From: a bacterium
GTDB lineage: Bacteria > AUK180 > JAQVHJ01
Assembly (NCBI GenBank): GCA_028696285.1
Contig: JAQVHJ010000132.1
Location: 1-6,828 of the forward strand
Direction of reading: 5' to 3'
Length of the DNA stretch: 6,828 bases
Position 1 is the stretch's first letter, and the number at the start of each line of letters is the position of its first letter. Made by a program: the position numbers and the translations under genes. The notes beneath the pieces were generated by a model. That model did no database searches, had not been told where the DNA came from, and saw only the letters and a program-made list of their open reading frames with translations. This document shows, in pieces, positions 1-6,163 of the stretch.

Positions 1-849
1 AACCCGGAATTTCTGCGGGAAGGAAATGCTGTTTATGATTTTCTGCATCCGGACAGAATTATAATAGGGTCGAACGAAAGGAAGGCAGCGGAAGATATTG
101 CAGAGTTGTACAAGATATTAAATTGCCCTGTTCTGATTACCGATTTAGAGAGCGCTGAAATGATTAAATATGCATCCAATGCTTTTTTAGCAACAAAGAT
201 ATCCTTTATTAATGCAATCGCAACAATCTGTGAAAAGGTAAATGCAGATGTTCTCATGGTATCGGAAGGAATGGGTTTGGACAAGAGGATTGGCCCTCAA
301 TTCCTGAATGCAGGAATAGGTTACGGCGGTTCATGTTTTCCGAAGGATACGATTGCCCTTGTTAAAATAGCGGAGAAGGCCGGTTATAACTTCAAGCTGT
401 TAAAGGAAGTAATTAACGTTAATAAACAACAGAGACAGTTTTTCTTTGAAAAGGTCCGGAGTATTTTGCAGGATTTAAAAGGGAAGAACATAGCTATTTG
501 GGGTCTGTCCTTCAAACCGGACACAGATGACATGCGTGAAGCTCCGTCAATCGATATAATAAAAATGCTTATAGAAGCCGGTGCTTCTATCTCAGCATTT
601 GACCCGGTTGCAATTGAAAATACGAAGCAGATAATAGGTGATAAAATAAAATACAGTGACAATATGTATAAGGCATTGACTAATGCAGATGTTCTTTTAG
701 TCCTGACAGAATGGAACGAGTTTAAGCAGGCGGATTTTAAAAAGATTAAGAAAAATCTTTCAAGTCCCGTTATAATTGACGGGAGGAATATTTACGATGA
801 AGCGAAATTACAGGAATTAGGATTCCGTTATTATGGAGTAGGAATATGA
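1..849 (+). CDS. ugd: UDP-glucose 6-dehydrogenase, 5'-truncated by window edge
   Basis: This enzyme oxidises UDP-glucose to UDP-glucuronate with two NAD+ in the cytoplasm. The frame is open from base 1, so the N-terminal NAD-binding Rossmann domain lies upstream; 282 codons remain of a family length of about 430-450. The fragment opens with NPEFLREG, the conserved start of the middle region. The substrate-site segment KYASNAFLA (fragment residues 56-64) carries the conserved Lys and Asn. The catalytic cysteine is in GYGGSCFPKD (Cys112, codon 334-336). The C-terminal UDP-binding domain has the GLSFKPDTDDMREAP signature at about residues 170-184. The family also includes GDP-mannose and UDP-ManNAc dehydrogenases, but the overlapping UDP-glucuronate decarboxylase gene downstream strongly favours UDP-glucose as substrate. 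Its stop overlaps the next start as ATGA. An internal ATG at 106 is not the true start, because homology continues upstream of it. Confidence 0.93.
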   Translation, partial: NPEFLREGNAVYDFLHPDRIIIGSNERKAAEDIAELYKILNCPVLITDLESAEMIKYASNAFLATKISFINAIATICEKVNADVLMVSEGMGLDKRIGPQFLNAGIGYGGSCFPKDTIALVKIAEKAGYNFKLLKEVINVNKQQRQFFFEKVRSILQDLKGKNIAIWGLSFKPDTDDMREAPSIDIIKMLIEAGASISAFDPVAIENTKQIIGDKIKYSDNMYKALTNADVLLVLTEWNEFKQADFKKIKKNLSSPVIIDGRNIYDEAKLQELGFRYYGVGI

Positions 850-1787
850 AAACTGTACTTGTGACGGGGGGGGCAGGATTCATCGGGTCGCATATAATTG
901 ACAGGCTAATTGAGCGTGGAGACCGGGTAATTTGTGTTGATAATCTTATCACGGGCACAAGGGAAAATATCAAAGAACATCTCTCTAAACCGAATTTTGA
1001 ATTTGTTCATTACGATGTATCCAAACCCTATTTTACAGAGACGCACATTGATTTTATTTTTCATTTTGCGTCCCCTGCCAGCCCGATTGACTATCAGAAG
1101 CTCCCAATTCAGACTTTAAAGGTTGGCGCATTAGGCACGCACAATATGCTTGGCCTGTCAAAACAGCATTCATCAGGGTTTCTCCTTGCTTCAACATCTG
1201 AAGTTTACGGTGATCCTCTTATCCATCCACAGAATGAGGATTACTGGGGTAATGTAAATCCGATTGGACCGCGTGGAGTCTATGATGAAGCGAAACGTTT
1301 TGCAGAGGCGATTACAATGGCGTATCACAGGTATCATAACCTTGACACAAGGATTGTAAGAATATTCAATACCTTCGGTCCGAGGATGAGGAAAAATGAC
1401 GGAAGGGTAGTTCCTGCATTTATTAATCAGGCATTGAATAATGAACCGATTACAGTCTTTGGCGACGGGAGCCAGACCAGAAGTTTTTGTTTTGTGCTGG
1501 ATCTTGTGGAGGGATTATTGAAATTTATGGATTCGAAGGAACATTATCCGATTAATTTAGGGAATCCACGTGAGATGACTATATTGGAATTTGCAAAAGA
1601 GATAATTGGATTAACTGATTCAAAATCCGAGATTATCTTTAATCCGCTTCCTGAAGACGACCCCAAGGTCAGGCAGCCCGATATTACACGGGCAAAGAAT
1701 ATTTTAAATTGGGAACCTAAGTATTCTCTTAAAGACGGATTAAAAGCGACAATTGATTATTTTAAAAAACCACAGGGAAATAATTGA
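846..1787 (+). CDS. uxs: UDP-glucuronate decarboxylase (UDP-xylose synthase)
   Basis: This cytoplasmic extended short-chain dehydrogenase (SDR) decarboxylates UDP-glucuronate to UDP-xylose using bound NAD+. At 313 aa it has the full bacterial length. Visible motifs are the N-terminal NAD-binding TGGAGFIGSH (residues 7-16), the family hallmark STSEVYGDP (116-124) with the Ser118-Glu119 pair typical of decarboxylating members, and the catalytic YxxxK with Tyr146 and Lys150 in GPRGVYDEAKR. RIFNTFGPRM (172-181) and QTRSFCFV (210-217) follow; Arg212 is the likely substrate-contacting Arg. The Glu and Arg distinguish it from 4,6-dehydratases and epimerases. The start is ATG at 846, with GGAG at 835-838 seven bases upstream, and it overlaps the dehydrogenase stop by 4 bases. 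Consecutive ugd and uxs genes form a complete route from UDP-glucose to UDP-xylose. The Rossmann glycine codons contain a run of eight G (866-873), which is unusual in this AT-leaning sequence. Confidence 0.93.
   Translation: MKTVLVTGGAGFIGSHIIDRLIERGDRVICVDNLITGTRENIKEHLSKPNFEFVHYDVSKPYFTETHIDFIFHFASPASPIDYQKLPIQTLKVGALGTHNMLGLSKQHSSGFLLASTSEVYGDPLIHPQNEDYWGNVNPIGPRGVYDEAKRFAEAITMAYHRYHNLDTRIVRIFNTFGPRMRKNDGRVVPAFINQALNNEPITVFGDGSQTRSFCFVLDLVEGLLKFMDSKEHYPINLGNPREMTILEFAKEIIGLTDSKSEIIFNPLPEDDPKVRQPDITRAKNILNWEPKYSLKDGLKATIDYFKKPQGNN
866..873 (+). repeat. Homopolymeric G8 tract in uxs codons 7-10
   Basis: Eight consecutive G residues span the ACG-GGG-GGG-GCA codons of the Rossmann motif, 21-28 bases into the gene. 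Gain or loss of one G would frameshift the gene almost at its start. The tract is plainly visible; that it acts as a phase-variation switch is inference. Confidence 0.9.
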
Positions 1788-2770
1788 AGGTTTTCATCCT
1801 TATCTTTATTCAATTTGCTGTTACATTGACAGTACTGTTATTGCTTGAAAAATTTTCAGCGATGTTTAATGTAGTAGATATCGCCTTCAAAGAAGAACGT
1901 AAGATTCACAGAGAAAACATACCCATTTTAGGGGGAGTAGGAATATTTTTCGGGATATTGACCGGGATGTTAATTTCAGGGAATTTTGATAAGACTTTAG
2001 GTATCCTTGTTCCCGGTTCCCTCCTTGTATTTATCGGATTGATTGACGATTCCTTTAATTTAAAACCAATTCTTAAGTTAGTTTTTCAGATTATTTCTGC
2101 GGTACTGCTCCTGTTTGTTTCAGAATTAATCCCTAAATTAACCGGGATCTCGGGAATTAACTGGGTATTTGGAGTCTTGTTTATTGTTGCGATTATAAAT
2201 TCGTCAAACATGAATGACGGTTTTGACGGGCAGTTATCAATGCTGTCAGTAATTTTTTTAAGCAGTGTTCTAATCATTGTCAAATTCCCTTTTTTTACGT
2301 ATTTAATTATTCCGATCCTGGTTTTCTTGTTTTTTAATATTTCCCCTGCCAGAATGTTTCTTGGTGATGCAGGGAGTATGTTGATAGGTTTAATTGTTGC
2401 TTACTCAGGGTTACTTATCATGAATACAGAGGGATTTTGGAAAGGATTGTTCATCTTTTCCTTAGTTTGGTACATTCCGATGTTTGACCTGCTCTTCGCG
2501 GTAGTCAGGAGAAGTCTATCGAAACAGAACATCTTTTCTGCAGATAAAAGCCATCTTCATCACGTCCTGCTCTCGAAATATAAAGAATCGATGAAGGTTT
2601 TATGGCTTTATACAACAGCATCGGTGTCCTTAGGAGTAATTGCATTTCTTTTCAGTCTATTTCCGGGTCAAACTGCTTTTGTAATTTTTGACTTGATAAT
2701 TTTAATAATTACTGCTATAATAATAATATTGTTAATAAAGAAAAATATTTTAAAGGTGACTAATGAATGA
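1784..2770 (+). CDS. Polyprenyl-phosphate GlcNAc-1-phosphate transferase family (WecA/TagO-like)
   Basis: This integral membrane glycosyltransferase-4 (MraY/WecA superfamily) enzyme would transfer a sugar-1-phosphate, probably GlcNAc-1-P or another HexNAc-1-P, from its UDP-sugar to undecaprenyl phosphate. That is the first step of many surface polysaccharides. Motifs in order: RKIHRENIPILGG (39-51); the Asp-Asp pair D88-D89 in GLIDDS; NxxNxxDGxDG (139-149) with D145 and D148; PARMFLGDAGS (188-198); and HLHH (257-260), the basic cytosolic loop motif of the WecA/TagO branch rather than MraY. About ten hydrophobic segments alternate with these loops. DGFDGQ has Gln where DGLDGLA is usual. The start is taken as TTG at 1784, overlapping the uxs stop as TTGA; the next in-frame ATG (1862) would delete the first membrane helix. 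The exact donor sugar cannot be told. It ends 8 bases inside the kinase gene. Confidence 0.88.
   Translation: MKVFILIFIQFAVTLTVLLLLEKFSAMFNVVDIAFKEERKIHRENIPILGGVGIFFGILTGMLISGNFDKTLGILVPGSLLVFIGLIDDSFNLKPILKLVFQIISAVLLLFVSELIPKLTGISGINWVFGVLFIVAIINSSNMNDGFDGQLSMLSVIFLSSVLIIVKFPFFTYLIIPILVFLFFNISPARMFLGDAGSMLIGLIVAYSGLLIMNTEGFWKGLFIFSLVWYIPMFDLLFAVVRRSLSKQNIFSADKSHLHHVLLSKYKESMKVLWLYTTASVSLGVIAFLFSLFPGQTAFVIFDLIILIITAIIIILLIKKNILKVTNE
2693..2721 (+). promoter_or_regulatory. Candidate sigma70-type promoter inside the transferase gene
   Basis: TTGATA (2693-2698; five of six matches to TTGACA) is followed after exactly 17 bases by TATAAT (2716-2721; six of six). Initiation would fall near 2728, about 35 bases before the kinase ATG, leaving room for its ribosome binding site. 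The region encodes an Ile-rich membrane helix, so AT-rich matches can arise by chance. The spacing and perfect -10 are direct observations; promoter activity is inference. Confidence 0.35.
2752..2759 (+). promoter_or_regulatory. Ribosome binding site for the kinase gene
   Basis: AAAGGTGA matches the 3' half of the canonical AAGGAGGTGA and ends 3 bases before the ATG at 2763. It lies within the last codons of the preceding transferase gene and supports this start over any later one. Confidence 0.6.
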
Positions 2771-4706
2771 AGGTTCTCGAGTAGGTAATTATCAGCTTCT
2801 TAACCTTATCGCTCAAGGCGGAATGGCAGAAGTCTGGCGCGCGAAGAAACTTGGAGTAAGCGGTTTTGAGAAGATTGTCGCAATCAAGTTCATTAGAGAA
2901 GAGATCCTTTCCAATGAGGATTTCGTTAATATGTTTATTAACGAAGCAAAGCTCTCCGCCCAATTAAGCCATCAAAATATCATTCAGATCTTCGAGTTGG
3001 ATAAGTACAAGAATAATTTTTATATAGTTATGGAGTATTTATTCGGAAAGAACCTGAAGGAATTATTAACGAAATTCAAATTTGTTGCAAGATACTTTCC
3101 GATAGAACTCGCAGTATATATTATCAGGGGTATTGCCTTAGCTCTTGAATACGCCCACAGGAAGAATGATCAGTTTGGGAATCCATTGAACCTGGTTCAT
3201 CTTGACATAAGTCCGCACAATATCTTAGTTTCATTTGAAGGTGAGATCAAGTTAACAGATTTTGGTATTGCCAAGGCTGCATCCCTGTTGTCAACAGGCC
3301 AGGATAATGTTCTTAAAGGGAAGTTCAGTTATATGTCTCCCGAACAGACATTTGGTAAGGACATTGACAGTTCTTCAGATTTATTTTCTCTCGGCATAGT
3401 ATTTTATGAATTGGTTACGGGTGAAAAGCTTTTTACCGGCACATCTTCCGATGAGATTCTTAAGAAGGTCCAGACTATGGAGATAAAGATGCCGTCAAAT
3501 ATCAGGACTGATTTAAGTCCTGATATTGATGGAATTATTTTAAAAATGCTTGAAAGGCATAAAAATTTCCGATATAAGAATGCTTCAGAACTTCGTTCAG
3601 CTCTGGATACTTATATTATTAAAGCAAAGATAGAGAATTCAGAATCGGATTTACGTAAACTTATGCAGAGTATTTTTGTCAATGATGTTTCTTCAAGTAT
3701 AGCAGAACGGATTCAGGTGTTTGCGGAAGAAAAGAGGGATCACCAGACTACGTTTGAACGGTCAGTAACCCAGTACCATCGAATTCTCTCTGAAAATCCT
3801 GAAGATTATGAGACACTGACAAAACTGGGAACAGTATTGATCCAGGCCAAGCGGCATAACGAGGCAATTGAACAACTTAAGAAAGCGATTGAAGTAAAAC
3901 CGGATTATCTCCCTGCATATTTAAAATTAGCACAGGCATTCTTGGAGTTGGACAAAACATCGTTATTGAAGCAGGTATTCAATAAAATAATGGAGATAAA
4001 TCCTAATTACAAGGATATTGATCTGATCAAAGCACAGTTTCTATTTAAGCACGGAAACCTTTCAGAAGCAAAGAGGTTGTTATCCGATTTACTTGCAGAA
4101 AAACCTAATTTAATTGACGGGTATTTATGCCTGGGTAATATCCTTCAGCAGGAGAATGATATAAAAGGCGCTCTGGAAGCGTATCAGAAAGTAACAAAAC
4201 TGGAACCTGAATTTATTGAATTGAATAAGCAGATTTCACAAATGCTTGACGATCTTTTTCAGAAAGAACTGGACATCGGGTATGATATAAAAACAGTGGA
4301 GAAGCCGGTTGCGGGGAAAGAGATTGCGAGAATTATAATAGTTGACGATGATAAGTTCATCCTAAAATTAATGAAGATAATCCTTGAAGATTCGGGATAT
4401 AAAGTCTTCACTGCAAGCGATGCGATCGTGGCAAAGGATATATTGAGCAAGGAGAATATCGATTTAATAATTCTGGATATTGTTCTTCCGAAATTAAACG
4501 GCTTTGATTTTGCAAAGGAATTGAAGAAAACTCCGGGATTAAATACCATACCAATCCTCTTTATTTCGGGAGTTTACAGGAAATCACAGTATGTCTCATA
4601 CGGATTTAATCTGGGAGCTGTTGATTTTCTTTTTAAGCCGATAGAGAAGAAGCCATTCTTAGACAAGGTTAATACCATAATAAATAATGTAAAGGTACCC
4701 AAGTAG
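2763..4706 (+). CDS. Ser/Thr protein kinase - TPR - response-regulator receiver fusion protein
   Basis: This 647-aa soluble protein has no membrane helix or signal peptide. Residues about 10-285 form a Hanks-type kinase: Gly loop AQGGMAEVW (17-25), ATP lysine Lys42 in VAIK, helix-C Glu61, catalytic loop HLDISPHN with Asp148 and Asn153, DFG at 166-168, SPE at 192-194, Asp206 and Arg270. All core catalytic residues are present, but HRD is HLD (non-RD) and the loop Lys is Ser150, as in HRDVSPxN kinases common in myxobacteria. Residues 345-483 hold four TPRs, each ending near a Pro (KP, NP, KP, EP). Residues 522-640 are a complete receiver domain: acidic Asp528-530, phospho-acceptor Asp572 in LDIVLP, Ser602 and Lys625 in FKP. 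Phosphorylation by a separate histidine kinase could therefore tune kinase activity or TPR-mediated partner binding (inference). Substrates are unknown. It overlaps the transferase by 8 bases and xerC by 1. Confidence 0.9.
   Translation: MNEGSRVGNYQLLNLIAQGGMAEVWRAKKLGVSGFEKIVAIKFIREEILSNEDFVNMFINEAKLSAQLSHQNIIQIFELDKYKNNFYIVMEYLFGKNLKELLTKFKFVARYFPIELAVYIIRGIALALEYAHRKNDQFGNPLNLVHLDISPHNILVSFEGEIKLTDFGIAKAASLLSTGQDNVLKGKFSYMSPEQTFGKDIDSSSDLFSLGIVFYELVTGEKLFTGTSSDEILKKVQTMEIKMPSNIRTDLSPDIDGIILKMLERHKNFRYKNASELRSALDTYIIKAKIENSESDLRKLMQSIFVNDVSSSIAERIQVFAEEKRDHQTTFERSVTQYHRILSENPEDYETLTKLGTVLIQAKRHNEAIEQLKKAIEVKPDYLPAYLKLAQAFLELDKTSLLKQVFNKIMEINPNYKDIDLIKAQFLFKHGNLSEAKRLLSDLLAEKPNLIDGYLCLGNILQQENDIKGALEAYQKVTKLEPEFIELNKQISQMLDDLFQKELDIGYDIKTVEKPVAGKEIARIIIVDDDKFILKLMKIILEDSGYKVFTASDAIVAKDILSKENIDLIILDIVLPKLNGFDFAKELKKTPGLNTIPILFISGVYRKSQYVSYGFNLGAVDFLFKPIEKKPFLDKVNTIINNVKVPK
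3498..3527. repeat. Perfect 12-bp inverted repeat, 6-base loop, inside the kinase gene
   Basis: AATATCAGGACT (3498-3509) is exactly reverse-complementary to AGTCCTGATATT (3516-3527), separated by GATTTA. The dyad begins on a codon boundary (Asn246 to Ile255) between the kinase activation region and its last helices. No T-run follows directly, so it does not look like a terminator. It could be an mRNA hairpin, a protein-binding dyad, or coincidence. Confidence 0.85.
4691..4695 (+). promoter_or_regulatory. Ribosome binding site deciding the GTG start of xerC
   Basis: AAAGG lies 10 bases before GTG at 4706. The alternative ATG at 4721 has only a weak, directly adjacent purine run (CAAGAA), so the GTG start is preferred. 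Confidence 0.45.
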
Positions 4707-5611
4707 TGATTCTGCAAGAAATGATTGATGATTTTCTGAGATACTTGGAAAATCAAAGGAATTATTCAATTCATACATTGGCCGGATACCGTGATGATCT
4801 GAATGAGTTTGAAAAATTTCTGATAATATCATATCCCGATTTAGATATTGCGCATACAGATCACTTTGTCATAAGACATTTCCTGAGCTATTTAACAGAT
4901 TCTCTTCATTTAAAAAAAACCACAATTAACCGGAAGCTATCGGGACTTAAGAGCTTTTTCAGGTATTTAATCAGGGAGGGAGTAATCGAAGAGAATCCCG
5001 TAGATTCTTTAATTCGCCCAAAACTTCCAAAGCGTTTACCAAAATTTATTGAAGAGAATGAAATGAAGGATATGCTCGATGCTCTGACAGAGAAGGATTT
5101 TTTAACAATCCGGAACCGGGCAATGCTTGAACTATTATACAGTACAGGTATCCGTGTATCTGAATTAGTCGGGTGCAATATCAGGTCTTATGAAAGGATA
5201 GGCGGTATTTTACGTGTATTTGGAAAAGGGAGAAAGGAGCGGATTGTACCTGTCGGTGACACAGCCCAGATTTGGATCGATAAATATATTTCTTTTGCTG
5301 AACAAAAATTTCCTGAACAATTCAAGAGATTTGAAGATCCTTTATTCTTAACCAAATCCGGGAAGCGGATTTCTGACCGAAGCGTGAGGAGGATTGTAAA
5401 AGGAATAATAAAGAAGCTGAGCTTAAATTTTGATCTGTCTCCGCATTCATTCCGTCATTCATTTGCCACTCACATGCTCAACCGTGGTGCGGATCTTCGC
5501 GCAGTTCAGGAATTACTGGGGCATGTAAGCTTATCCACAACACAGATTTATACGCATTTATCATCAAAGAAACTGAAGGAAGTATATAAACAAAGTCATC
5601 CAAGGAGTTGA
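4706..5611 (+). CDS. xerC: Tyrosine recombinase, XerC/XerD family
   Basis: This is a site-specific recombinase of the Xer family, which resolves chromosome dimers at dif together with a partner recombinase. It is 301 aa, the normal Xer length. Residues about 5-90 form the SAM-like N-terminal core-binding domain. The catalytic domain (about 110-301) has every active-site residue: Arg150 in STGIRVSEL, Lys174 in FGKGRKERIVP, His247 and Arg250 in HSFRHSFATHML, His273 in LGHVSLSTTQIYTH, and nucleophile Tyr282. The C-terminus VYKQSHPRS resembles the XerC tail (VYDAAHPRA in E. coli). Start is GTG at 4706, overlapping the kinase stop by one base (TAGTG); ATG at 4721 is the alternative and costs five residues. 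The hslV gene follows after one base, the neighbourhood known for xerC/codV in many bacteria, which argues for a housekeeping Xer rather than a phage integrase. No dif-like site was seen. Confidence 0.88.
   Translation: MILQEMIDDFLRYLENQRNYSIHTLAGYRDDLNEFEKFLIISYPDLDIAHTDHFVIRHFLSYLTDSLHLKKTTINRKLSGLKSFFRYLIREGVIEENPVDSLIRPKLPKRLPKFIEENEMKDMLDALTEKDFLTIRNRAMLELLYSTGIRVSELVGCNIRSYERIGGILRVFGKGRKERIVPVGDTAQIWIDKYISFAEQKFPEQFKRFEDPLFLTKSGKRISDRSVRRIVKGIIKKLSLNFDLSPHSFRHSFATHMLNRGADLRAVQELLGHVSLSTTQIYTHLSSKKLKEVYKQSHPRS
5602..5607 (+). promoter_or_regulatory. Ribosome binding site for hslV
   Basis: AAGGAG, inside the last codons of xerC, ends 5 bases before ATG 5613. It is 14 bases from the alternative ATG at 5622, so the first start is favoured even though some family members (Thermotoga, from memory) begin at the position of the second. 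Confidence 0.7.
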
Positions 5612-5612
5612 T

Positions 5613-6152
5613 ATGAATAGTATGAAATTTACAGGAACAACAATTTTAAGCGTAAGAAAAGGGAAGAAAGTTGTAATAGCGGGAGACGGCCAGATTACTT
5701 TTGGAAATACTGTGCTCAAGCATAATGCAAATAAAATACGGACGATCAAAGACGGGAAGTATATAATAGGTTTTGCGGGTTCAACAGCAGATGCAATGAC
5801 TTTATTTGAGAGGTTTGAAAAGAAGATAGAGAAATATCCTGCCAACTTCCAAAAGGCAGCGGTTGAACTTGCAAAGGAGTGGCGAACCGATAAAGTTCTC
5901 CGTAAGTTGGAAGCGTTGATGCTTGCAGCGGATAAGGATACAACATTATTAATCTCCGGAAATGGTGATGTGATTGAGTCAGAAGATGGGGTTATAGGAA
6001 TAGGCTCGGGCGCGCCGTATGCGATTGCTGCAGCACGCGCATTGCTTCGGAATACAAAACTCGAACCGAAGGAAATTATAACAGAGGCGATGAAGATTGC
6101 GTCTGAGATCTGTATTTATACAAATGATAAATTTAAAACAGCAGAGATTTAG
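5613..6152 (+). CDS. hslV: ATP-dependent protease subunit HslV (ClpQ)
   Basis: HslV is the cytoplasmic, proteasome beta-like threonine peptidase that forms double hexameric rings and degrades unfolded proteins fed by the HslU ATPase. The 179 aa match the family. The mature N-terminus should begin at Thr9 in GTTILSVRKGKK, leaving an eight-residue propeptide that ends in Gly8. Conserved landmarks are IAGDGQITFGNT (22-33; Asp25 is mature Asp17), Lys41 (mature Lys33, needed for catalysis), GFAGSTADAMTLFERFE, the stretch VELAKEWRTDKVLRKLEA, GIGSGAPYA, and ICIYTND near the end. The alternative ATG at 5622 gives a shorter propeptide but the same mature enzyme. It sits one base after xerC and 11 bases before a cyclase gene. 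The usual partner hslU is not adjacent, so the ATPase must be supplied from elsewhere if this enzyme is active. Confidence 0.95.
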   Translation: MNSMKFTGTTILSVRKGKKVVIAGDGQITFGNTVLKHNANKIRTIKDGKYIIGFAGSTADAMTLFERFEKKIEKYPANFQKAAVELAKEWRTDKVLRKLEALMLAADKDTTLLISGNGDVIESEDGVIGIGSGAPYAIAAARALLRNTKLEPKEIITEAMKIASEICIYTNDKFKTAEI

Positions 6153-6163
6153 AGTGAGATAAA

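Noticed and set aside
106..849. Start of the dehydrogenase at the internal ATG 106
   Set aside because: Conserved family sequence (NPEFLREG onward) is in frame from base 1, so the gene is cut by the window edge rather than starting here.
2121..2162. Imperfect dyad-like TTAATCCC / GGGAATTAA sequences in the transferase gene
   Set aside because: The arms need a one-base bulge and are separated by other GGGAT-like words. They fit the AT-rich coding sequence and no T-run follows.
4912..4919. A8 run in xerC giving an A-AAA-AAA slippery heptamer in the zero frame
   Set aside because: A -1 shift reaches a TAA at 4927 within four codons. No strong downstream stem or upstream Shine-Dalgarno stimulator is evident, and the full-length zero-frame protein is intact, so it is most likely ordinary Lys-Lys coding.
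4706..5611. Tyrosine recombinase as a mobile-element or phage integrase
   Set aside because: Length, Xer-type motifs, the adjacent hslV and the absence of repeats, tRNA ends or mobile genes all point to a housekeeping Xer protein.
5570..5612. Heat-shock type promoter before hslV
   Set aside because: No CTTGAA/CCCCAT-like elements were found in the end of xerC. Expression by read-through from upstream is simpler.
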